DNA from: Deltaproteobacteria bacterium
GTDB lineage: Bacteria > Desulfobacterota > Desulfobacteria > Desulfobacterales > JAFDFH01
Assembly: GCA_019309945.1 (NCBI GenBank)
Contig: JAFDFH010000028.1
Span: 1 to 13,773 of the forward strand
Direction: 5' to 3'
Length of the DNA: 13,773 nt
Shown here: positions 7,765-13,773 of the stretch, one piece after another
Position numbering within the stretch: the first letter of the stretch is position 1
How the letters are laid out: every line of letters begins with the position of its first letter
Notes under the pieces: model-generated
Seen by the model: only the letters and a program-made list of their open reading frames with translations
What the model was told of the DNA's origin: nothing
The model's database searches: none
Made by a program: the position numbers and the translations under genes

Positions 7765-9525
7765 TTAAGTTTCAATAAAACTTTTTAGCTTACGGCTCCT
7801 TGTCGGATGTCTGAGCTTTCGCAGCGCTTTGGCTTCAATTTGCCTGATTCGTTCACGGGTTACGGCAAAATCCTGTCCGACTTCCTCAAGGGTATGGTCC
7901 GCCTTTTCACCAATGCCGAATCGCATCCGCAATACTTTTTCTTCACGAGGCGTTAATGTGGCCAGAACTTTTCTCGTCTGTTCGGCAAGGTTAAAGTTTA
8001 CGGCGGCATCGGAAGGGAGCATAAACTTTTTATCTTCTATGAAATCACCGAGATGGCTATCCTCTTCTTCACCGATTGGCGTTTCTAAGGAGATGGGTTC
8101 TCTTGCGATTTTTAGAACTTTTCGCACCTTCTCCAGCGGTATTTCCATTTTTTGAGCGATCTCTTCCGGGAAAGGCTCACGTCCGAGTTCCTGAACCAGA
8201 TATCTTGAGGTCCGAATAAGCTTATTTATGGTTTCAATCATGTGTACCGGAATCCGAATTGTCCTTGCCTGGTCTGCAATGGCTCGTGTAATGGCCTGCC
8301 GTATCCACCATGTGGCATATGTACTGAATTTATAACCCCGGCGGTATTCGAATTTATCCACTGCCTTCATCAGCCCAATGTTCCCTTCTTGAATCAAATC
8401 GAGAAATTGCAAACCCCTGTTGGTATATTTTTTGGCAATGCTGACAACCAGACGCAAATTTGCTTTGATCAACTCACTTTTAGCCCTTTTAGCTTGCAAA
8501 TGACCTGCCTCAACTTCGGATATGATCCTTTTCAATGACCGATGCTTAGATTTTAGGGCGTTCTCTCCCGCCGCTACCTGTTCCTGAATCTTCTTAAACT
8601 CTGTAGCAATTGATTTTAGCTCTTCTCTGTTAAGATCACAGCGGCATTTGGCCCATTTTATAAACTTACTCTCTGATTTTAAGTGCGTCCGAATATCTGT
8701 TACCGAGGCACCCACTTTCTCAGCACAGGTAAGCATCATTTTGTGCATGGCATCGAACCACTCGATCTGCCCTCTTGCCATTTTTTCTATCTTTTCTAAC
8801 ACACCACTTTCAAAGCGCCAATCCTTGAGATAGGTAAACGTTTTATCATTTCGGCGAGCTATACATTTACGAACCCGTCGTTTTTCAGCTGGATCAATGT
8901 TGGGCGAAAAAAGTTTTTCCCGATAATCTCTGTTTTCCGCATGCATCTCTTTAATGGCATGGATGGTATTTACAAAGCTTTCGATTTGAAACATTTCGTC
9001 TATGTATGTATCCCCTTCATCAAGATCCCTCAACACATGCTTTGGACGAAGTGCTCCATTTTCGATGTGTTCCCCGAGATCCAAAATGAATTCCACTCCT
9101 ATGGTAGTATCCAGAAGTGCCTTTAAGACTTCCTGTTCACCAGCTTCAATCCTCTTGGCTATCTCAACCTCGCCCTCCCTGCTTAAAAGGGTAACAAGAC
9201 CCATCTCACGTAAATACATCTTGACCGGATCCGTTACCGTACCGAAATCTGATGCCGCACTTTCGACTTTCTTGTTTTCTTCCGTCCTTTTTGAAGTATC
9301 CGCTACTTTTACTTTTCTTTCATCCACAATATCGATATCGAGATCACCTAGCATCATTAGTGTTTCATCAATTTGATCCGTTGATAACATATCTTCCGGA
9401 ATCACCTCATTAATTTGATCATAGGTTAAGTATCCCTGTTTTTTCCCTTTTGAAACGAGTTTTGCTAGTTCTTTCTTATCGATATCCTTTTTCTTATCCT
9501 GCTTTTTTATGGTTTTTTTTGCCAT
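7765..9525 (-). CDS. rpoD: RpoD, primary sigma-70 factor
   Basis: This is the housekeeping sigma subunit of RNA polymerase, 586 residues from ATG 9525. Region 1.1 is at about 17-70, region 1.2 at 98-130 (DPVKMYLREMG), and a non-conserved region at about 140-340. Region 2 is at 351-427, with NLRLVVSIAKKY, DLIQEGNIGLMKAVDKF and the -10 reading helix YATWWIRQAITRA. Region 3 is at about 428-505. Region 4 is at 524-586, with LTPREEKVLRMRFG and the -35 helix-turn-helix VTRERIRQIEAKALRKLR. An in-frame TTG at 9621 would add 32 residues, but those come from the palindromic repeat and its flank, while ATG 9525 has a perfect AGGAGG site. It follows dnaG in the same direction, as in classical macromolecular-synthesis operons. 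Confidence 0.98.
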   Translation of the reverse strand: MAKKTIKKQDKKKDIDKKELAKLVSKGKKQGYLTYDQINEVIPEDMLSTDQIDETLMMLGDLDIDIVDERKVKVADTSKRTEENKKVESAASDFGTVTDPVKMYLREMGLVTLLSREGEVEIAKRIEAGEQEVLKALLDTTIGVEFILDLGEHIENGALRPKHVLRDLDEGDTYIDEMFQIESFVNTIHAIKEMHAENRDYREKLFSPNIDPAEKRRVRKCIARRNDKTFTYLKDWRFESGVLEKIEKMARGQIEWFDAMHKMMLTCAEKVGASVTDIRTHLKSESKFIKWAKCRCDLNREELKSIATEFKKIQEQVAAGENALKSKHRSLKRIISEVEAGHLQAKRAKSELIKANLRLVVSIAKKYTNRGLQFLDLIQEGNIGLMKAVDKFEYRRGYKFSTYATWWIRQAITRAIADQARTIRIPVHMIETINKLIRTSRYLVQELGREPFPEEIAQKMEIPLEKVRKVLKIAREPISLETPIGEEEDSHLGDFIEDKKFMLPSDAAVNFNLAEQTRKVLATLTPREEKVLRMRFGIGEKADHTLEEVGQDFAVTRERIRQIEAKALRKLRHPTRSRKLKSFIET

Positions 9526-9533
9526 AAGGTCAG

Positions 9534-9539
9534 CCTCCT
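9534..9539 (-). promoter_or_regulatory. Ribosome binding site that fixes the rpoD start
   Basis: AGGAGG on the minus strand lies 8 bases before ATG 9525. It rules in favour of this start over the upstream in-frame TTG inside the repeat. Confidence 0.85.
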
Positions 9540-9605
9540 GCAGACGCCAGATTAAAACCCTCGCAAACATTCTGTTTTGCCCGATGGGTCCGTTAGATCC
9601 AAATC

Positions 9606-9727
9606 GTTTTTCCAAGTTCAAGGAAGCCGAAAATTTTAACCGCAGGAATACATTAGCGTATTTTGAGGATTAAAATCTGAGCCTGACCCAGAAATTGGGG
9701 AAAATAGCAGTTTTCGTTCAGGCACCA
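9606..9727 (+). repeat. Palindromic MITE-like element, copy A2, left end degraded
   Basis: Over about 121 bases it matches A1 (2546-2666) with eight substitutions and one indel. The right terminal repeat is kept (CGTTCAGGCACCA, with the final TA now CA). The left terminal repeat is not recognisable apart from TGCCCGA at about 9579. The tip hairpin AATACA-TTAG-CGTATT persists with one G-T pair. It starts 8 bases after the dnaG stop codon and ends 80 bases before the rpoD start, so it lies inside the operon transcript and could act in mRNA processing or attenuation. Confidence 0.85.
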
Positions 9728-9735
9728 GTTCAGCA

Positions 9736-11574
9736 TTAGTGCCTTTTTCTGGCCTGATTTTGCTTTTTTCTCAATAGTTCTAAAAGGAGTTCATTGTCAT
9801 TGTTTTGCTCAGCAGCCTTTATTTTTTCTAATAGCGAATTTTCACGGCGGTTCCTGCTTGCCTCATATTGCGAAATTAATCTAAGACAGCCTTCACGGTC
9901 CCATATATCATCACCAATTGCCAAATGAGCAATTAGACTTCTTTTTTCTTTATCATCACTAAAAGCCAAAATATCAGAAATCTGCTTATTCGAATTCCCC
10001 ACCCTACGGTATAAGATCATGCTTCCTATAGATTTCAAGGTATTATCTTTGAATTTTTCAATGATGTTGCGCTTCTTTATTTCAGGTAAAATTTCCGAAA
10101 ATTGGAGCATCATGGTGAGGATCTGCCTTTCCAGCCTGTTCTCCGTTGCATGAATCCCTCGGTCACTTTCAGAATTCAGCGTGCCTGTTTTAGGGAAACC
10201 CTCCAAAGCAATATGATGCACGCCCGTTGGCTTTTTTTGTCCGGCCTGTTTTCTATCCGACATATCCCTGACCTTTTCCATAATAGAGCCCTCATCAACA
10301 CCGATTTTTTCCGAAACTTCTTTTATATATAAGGATCGGGCCATACGGTCATTAATGGCGGAAAGGGGCGCTTTGAGGTCTGAGATAACACGAATTTTTC
10401 CTTCCACCGCAAGCCCATGCTTCTTTATGGCAGCATCTATCAGGAAGGACATGATGCCTGGCGCAGTATTAGCGGCATCCACAAAGGCGCCCGAACCAAA
10501 TTTGAAAATATACGAATCGGGATCGTGTCCGGCGGGTAATATGATAATCCGGGTATCCACATATTCTTTCCTAAAATCGACATGCTCCTTCCAAAAAATG
10601 TCGATACACCGCTCTGCGGCCTTGATTCCCGCCACATCCGAATCATACACGAGGATCATTTTTCGGCAATATCCTTTTAGGAGTCGGATATGTTCTGATG
10701 TAAGCGACGTTCCAAGGGTTGCAACCACATTTTCTACGCCGTGTTGATAAAGAGCCAAAAGATCAAGATAACCTTCAACGATATAAACCGTATCACTTTC
10801 CCTGCATTTCCGTTTAGCCAAGTGCAAACCATAGAGTGAGCGACTTTTGTTGTATATTGGTGTTTCCGGAGAATTAAGATATTTCGGCAGGGAATCATCC
10901 AACACCCGGCCGCCAAAACCGATCACCTGCATAGCCACATCGATAATAGGAAAGACAACACGGTCCCTAAAACGGTCGTAATAGCCGTTTTTATTTTTTC
11001 TGGACAAGACCAATCCGGATGTTTCAAGAAATACAGGTGAGATTCCTTTTTTTACAAAAAAATTTAAAAGGTTGTCCCATCCACCCGGGGCATATCCCAG
11101 ATTAAAACAGTTGATTACATCTTGGGTTATCCCCCTTTCTTTTAGGTATGAAACTGCTTTTGTCCCTGCTGAACTGTTATGCAAGGCGTTACAAAAATAG
11201 TCCATGGCCTGTCTGTTGATATCGAGCAGGGACTCTTTTTCGGTTATCCGTCTTTTCTGCTCCGGCGATATTTTTTGGATCGGAAGCGCAATACCATATC
11301 GTTTTGCAAGCATTCTGGCCGCTTCAGGAAAGGAAATCCCTTCCTGTTTCATCAAAAAACTGAAAACATTGCCCCCCACACCGCAGCCAAAGCAATAAAA
11401 GATTTGTTTTTCGGGACTTACAGTAAATGAGGGGGTCTTTTCCGAATGGAACGGACAAAGTCCAACGTAGTTTCGTCCTGCTTTTTTCAGAAGGACGACT
11501 TCCGATACGATATCAACGACATCAGCTGTATTCCGAATTTCTGAAATCTTATCTTCGGGGATAAAAATTCCCAA
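9736..11574 (-). CDS. dnaG: DnaG, replicative DNA primase
   Basis: DnaG makes RNA primers at the replication fork with DnaB helicase. I chose TTG 11574, giving 612 residues. GGAGG lies 9 bases upstream, the protein then opens GIFIPEDKISEIRNTADVVD like homologues, and the zinc ligands become C40, H43, C61 and C64, the same numbers as in E. coli. The longer start at 11616 would add 14 residues without support. The catalytic N-terminal domain is followed by TOPRIM, with E267 in VEGYLD and D311/D313 in VYDSDVAG. The C-terminal third (about 430-612) should be the less conserved DnaB-binding helical domain. The downstream rpoD is separated only by a palindromic repeat. No rpsU lies upstream, unlike the E. 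coli operon. Confidence 0.97.
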   Translation of the reverse strand: MGIFIPEDKISEIRNTADVVDIVSEVVLLKKAGRNYVGLCPFHSEKTPSFTVSPEKQIFYCFGCGVGGNVFSFLMKQEGISFPEAARMLAKRYGIALPIQKISPEQKRRITEKESLLDINRQAMDYFCNALHNSSAGTKAVSYLKERGITQDVINCFNLGYAPGGWDNLLNFFVKKGISPVFLETSGLVLSRKNKNGYYDRFRDRVVFPIIDVAMQVIGFGGRVLDDSLPKYLNSPETPIYNKSRSLYGLHLAKRKCRESDTVYIVEGYLDLLALYQHGVENVVATLGTSLTSEHIRLLKGYCRKMILVYDSDVAGIKAAERCIDIFWKEHVDFRKEYVDTRIIILPAGHDPDSYIFKFGSGAFVDAANTAPGIMSFLIDAAIKKHGLAVEGKIRVISDLKAPLSAINDRMARSLYIKEVSEKIGVDEGSIMEKVRDMSDRKQAGQKKPTGVHHIALEGFPKTGTLNSESDRGIHATENRLERQILTMMLQFSEILPEIKKRNIIEKFKDNTLKSIGSMILYRRVGNSNKQISDILAFSDDKEKRSLIAHLAIGDDIWDREGCLRLISQYEASRNRRENSLLEKIKAAEQNNDNELLLELLRKKQNQARKRH

Positions 11575-11583
11575 AAAGATTAC

Positions 11584-11588
11584 CCTCC
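11584..11588 (-). promoter_or_regulatory. Ribosome binding site supporting the TTG start of dnaG
   Basis: GGAGG on the minus strand lies 9 bases upstream of TTG 11574. No ATG or GTG in this frame is near it. Confidence 0.65.
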
Positions 11589-11738
11589 ATAACGATAAAA
11601 CAGGAAAAACCGACAATTTAAACTGATAAATACGGAAAGGTCTTAAATGGGATGAAGTTTAACCCGTACCCTGATGCACTCCATTTGACAAGTTCGAAGA
11701 TCTGAATTTATTAAAAAGATAAGGTTCATGCAAAGACA

Positions 11739-11794
11739 GACAATAAATAAATTATTATTAAACCTTTAATATAATTTTCTTTGTATTTATTGTC
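11739..11794. promoter_or_regulatory. Interrupted palindrome spanning the dnaG promoter
   Basis: GACAATAAATA (11739-11749) is the exact complement of 11784-11794, which overlaps the -35 box. An inner palindrome, ATTAAA-CC-TTTAAT, lies next to and within the -10. The arms would sit near +12 to +22 and over the -35. It may be an operator for a DNA-looping or dimeric repressor, or a fold in the leader mRNA. AT richness weakens the case. Confidence 0.4.
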
Positions 11795-11796
11795 AA
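11768..11796 (-). promoter_or_regulatory. Sigma-70-type promoter of dnaG-rpoD
   Basis: On the minus strand a perfect TTGACA -35 (11791-11796), a 17-base spacer and a TATATT -10 (11768-11773) predict a start near 11761 and a leader of about 190 bases before dnaG. It is the best promoter match in the window. Confidence 0.82.
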
Positions 11797-11818
11797 GAAA
11801 AATTGGCTGGATTTTTAG

Positions 11819-12559
11819 CTATAATTTTTTTACCGATTGGGTGGAAATTTCAATCGCCTCTTTTAGGTTCAAAGTTCCGCTGTATAATGCTCTCCCTGTT
11901 ATCACGCCTGCAACGCCGATTGCTTCCAAGGGCACTAAATTTTTTATATCTTGTATTGTTGAAACACCACCTGATGCAATTACCGGTATCGTTACAGCCT
12001 CTGCAAGGCGCCGAGTCTCTATTATATTCGGGCCGGTCTGCATTCCATCCCTATGGATGTCTGTAAAATTTATTGCTGCAACCCCGCAATCCTCAAACTG
12101 TTTTGCAAGATTCACGGCGCTAATTTCAGTGGTTTCAGTCCACCCTTCAATAGCCACCATTCCATTGCGAGCATCAATGCCCACGATGATCCGCTCCGGA
12201 AATGCCTTACAGGCATTCTTCACCCATTGAGGGTTTCGGATTGCCTCCGTGCCAATAACCACTCGTTGAGCACCAAGGTCGAGATACATTCGGACTGTCG
12301 TTTCGTTTCGGATTCCACCCCCCACTTGAACACCCACATGAACACCATCGATAATTTTTCTGACTGTATCTGTATTCCGAGGGTTTTTTTCAACGGCACC
12401 ATCAAGATCAACAACATGAATCACTTCCGCGCCTTCCTGCTCCCACCGTTTTGCCATGGCAGCAGGATCATCAGAAAAAATTGTCTCTGCATCCATACGC
12501 CCTTGCAAAAGCCGAACACATCGACCGTCTTTAATGTCCACCGCAGGTATGATTATCAT
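11819..12559 (-). CDS. hisA: HisA, phosphoribosylformimino-AICAR phosphate isomerase
   Basis: HisA catalyses the fourth step of histidine synthesis, the Amadori rearrangement of ProFAR to PRFAR, in the cytoplasm. It is a (beta/alpha)8 barrel of 246 residues, the normal length. Catalytic D8 lies in IPAVDIKDG and D129 in VGIDARNG. Phosphate-binding loops are QVGGGIRN (78-85) and, in the second half, IASGGVST. VHVVDLDGA-type and TDIHRDGMQTGPN motifs separate it from HisF. The gene starts three bases after the lipoprotein stop codon and has no clear ribosome site of its own, so it is probably translated by coupling. No hisF, hisH or hisI follows; 198 bases later is the dnaG promoter. The rest of a his cluster could lie right of the window or elsewhere. 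Confidence 0.96.
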   Translation of the reverse strand: MIIIPAVDIKDGRCVRLLQGRMDAETIFSDDPAAMAKRWEQEGAEVIHVVDLDGAVEKNPRNTDTVRKIIDGVHVGVQVGGGIRNETTVRMYLDLGAQRVVIGTEAIRNPQWVKNACKAFPERIIVGIDARNGMVAIEGWTETTEISAVNLAKQFEDCGVAAINFTDIHRDGMQTGPNIIETRRLAEAVTIPVIASGGVSTIQDIKNLVPLEAIGVAGVITGRALYSGTLNLKEAIEISTQSVKKL

Positions 12560-12562
12560 GGT

Positions 12563-13252
12563 CTAGGGAAATGTTAAAAATATTTTATCTAAGGCTGAAT
12601 GCGCCATTTCTTTGGCAGTAATCCAACCCCCTTTTCTTTTTATAAATGTACCCACCTGGAAAAGATCTTCGCTTAAAGGGCGTTGCGTCTCATCAAAATT
12701 ACCACGCCACAAAATACGACCGGTTTCCACATCGATGAGATAGATATCGAAAGCTACAGAAGCAGGAAATTTAGCTGAATATCGCGCTCCAACCCGTTGA
12801 CTGAAACGATAAATATATCCCAAGACTACGGCATCGACATCAAGAGCTATCCCTGTTTTTACGGCAATGTTGCGATCCGATAGTGTGTCTTCATAATTTT
12901 TCAAAAGTCCGGAAAGAACTCCCTGAGCCTGGCTGGTCGGAATTAAAATGAAATCGTTCCGGGCACGAAGCAGAGAAATTAGGTGTTGCTCAAGAATTTC
13001 GTTTGCTCCCTGAACTATCTCTCCGGTCATAAAAACTTTACCGGATAACGGGGATCTGACACTCACACCTTCCCCATATATCGACGCCATGTCTTTGAAT
13101 GGCAAAACCACAAGTTTTTCCGGTCTTTTCGTCGAGGATGGGTTTTCCGTAGCCGTGCTATGTGACTGGCAGGCAGATAATAAAAACAAACCGGTAATCA
13201 GCAGGGTTATGGAGAAACCGGTTTTATTTCGATCAGGTTTTGCTCTGTACAT
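12563..13252 (-). CDS. Predicted outer-membrane lipoprotein of unknown function (CsgG/LpoB/GNA1162-like pattern)
   Basis: The protein has 229 residues. The N-terminus is a lipoprotein signal: basic residues at 3-10, a hydrophobic stretch from about 13 to 25, and lipobox LSAC with C28. The next residue is Q, so outer-membrane sorting is predicted. The mature part has KLVVLPFKDMA near its start and AFDIYLIDVETGRILWRGNFDE later. That pattern is typical of periplasmic lipoproteins of the CsgG / LpoB / GNA1162 type, which mix beta strands around a VDAVVLG-like core. I cannot assign a specific role. It lies directly upstream of hisA, with three bases between stop and start, so the two are probably cotranscribed, though no functional link is obvious. 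No good ribosome site precedes ATG 13252. Confidence 0.75.
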   Translation of the reverse strand: MYRAKPDRNKTGFSITLLITGLFLLSACQSHSTATENPSSTKRPEKLVVLPFKDMASIYGEGVSVRSPLSGKVFMTGEIVQGANEILEQHLISLLRARNDFILIPTSQAQGVLSGLLKNYEDTLSDRNIAVKTGIALDVDAVVLGYIYRFSQRVGARYSAKFPASVAFDIYLIDVETGRILWRGNFDETQRPLSEDLFQVGTFIKRKGGWITAKEMAHSALDKIFLTFP

Positions 13253-13285
13253 ATTGATTGCGTTTAATTAATAGGATGGCACTTT

Positions 13286-13426
13286 TGACGGTTTCGTAAA
13301 AAGTCCAACTTCTGCGTTGTGCTGCATTTCGCAATCATTCAACGTACGATAAGTACGCCTCATGATTACAAAATTTGCACGCCTTAAATTTGAACTTTCT
13401 AAATCGGACTTTTTACGAGTTTATCA
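13286..13426 (-). repeat. About 141-bp palindromic MITE-like element B
   Basis: CGTAAAAAGTCC (13295-13306) is the exact complement of 13406-13417; beyond these the arms are imperfect out to TTGA/TGATAA-type ends. The tip is a hairpin CGTAC-GATAA-GTACG (13343-13357). On the minus strand the core contains AAGTTCAA, AAGGCG, AAATTTTG and ACGCAGAAGTTGG in the same order as elements A and C. It lies just upstream of the lipoprotein gene and may affect its promoter. Confidence 0.8.
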
Positions 13427-13449
13427 CTTTTAATTCGATTTAAATTATT

Positions 13450-13594
13450 TAGTGTCCATCCAGAAACGGTCTTTTTGTCCGATCTCTGCTTTATGCTCAA
13501 AATTTTATCCTCGGAATATCAACTATATGCCTACGGTAAAATTTTTCGCAGGCCTTGATCTCGAACAAAAATCCTCGTTTCTGGACGGACACTA
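13450..13594 (-). repeat. 145-bp palindromic MITE-like element C
   Basis: The ends are TAGTGTCCATCCAGAAACG and, in complement, TAGTGTCCGTCCAGAAACG, with one mismatch. TA stands at both outer ends. The interior is palindromic around a tip near 13520. Read on the minus strand it has exactly the length of element A1 and aligns to it nearly without gaps. It lies 23 bases from element B. Confidence 0.85.
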
Positions 13595-13624
13595 TCTTAA
13601 TGTGTACGTATAGTGATCTCCTGA

Positions 13625-13773
13625 AGATGGACGACAGCAGAGGGAAAAAAACCAAAATCAACCCGGAAAACAGGAAAAGAGGGCCTTCAAAGGACAAAAT
13701 CACATCCAGAAATCGGCCATAAGGTTGTGGCCAAGGTGATCGATGCAACAAGGGGTTGCACGGTCGGAATGAA
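13625..13773 (+). CDS. Possible 5' part of a gene running off the window edge
   Basis: A plus-strand frame stays open from 13625 to the end. From about 13712 it reads EIGHKVVAKVIDATRGCTVG, which resembles the opening of short TIGR04076-type proteins (KVVAxVI...GxCxxGHKVGD). No ATG is in frame; GTG 13727 or 13736 would be needed. A competing ATG at 13627 opens a 31-codon frame that stops at 13720. This would be the only plus-strand gene here. The evidence is thin. The remaining bases between 13595 and 13625 show nothing. Confidence 0.18.

Noticed and set aside
9526..9621. N-terminal extension of RpoD from an upstream TTG
   Set aside because: The added 32 codons derive from the palindromic repeat and its flank, while ATG 9525 has a perfect AGGAGG site and gives the normal RpoD N-terminus.
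13497..13751. Minus-strand 84-residue ORF
   Set aside because: Its C-terminal part is translation of palindromic element C; it has no ribosome site or recognisable domain.

Overview
The window looks like a chromosomal core segment of a mesophilic deltaproteobacterium (Desulfobacterota, probably Desulfobacterales). This placement is an inference from gene content: a two-gene sufC-sufB unit, a long HPr-domain protein, a nif3 / zinc-ribbon / rnpB cluster, dnaG-rpoD followed by a CAT tRNA, and several short palindromic repeats between genes. Every confident gene lies on the minus strand, so transcription runs from high to low coordinates. No transposase, integrase, phage gene or CRISPR array is visible.

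Layout from the right. Positions 13253-13773 hold two MITE-like palindromic repeats (13286-13426 and 13450-13594) and a stub of an open frame at the edge. A lipoprotein gene (12563-13252) is packed three bases upstream of hisA (11819-12559). A strong sigma-70-type promoter (11768-11796), inside a 56-bp interrupted palindrome, drives dnaG (9736-11574), rpoD (7765-9525) and a CAT tRNA (7594-7666), ending at an intrinsic terminator (7431-7464). Primase, the main sigma factor and a tRNA therefore form one macromolecular-synthesis operon. A palindromic repeat (9606-9727) is wedged between dnaG and rpoD.

A different long inverted repeat (7129-7322) separates this operon from nif3 (6231-7025), a coiled-coil zinc-ribbon gene (5472-6194) and RNase P RNA (4958-5343). 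Next comes sufC-sufB (4662 to 2729), a minimal Fe-S cluster assembly ATPase/scaffold pair with its own promoter and an upstream palindrome. A further palindromic repeat (2522-2666) lies before an HPr-domain protein gene (1189-2493). Last is ispD (300-1023), which is interrupted by a one-base frameshift in a G run.

The least ordinary feature is the set of four palindromic elements (2522, 9606, 13286, 13450). Two of them are exactly 145 bp long and align almost without gaps, although their terminal inverted repeats differ. All four appear to share one folded core under at least three kinds of ends. This suggests a superfamily of non-autonomous mobile or structured elements spread through a housekeeping region.
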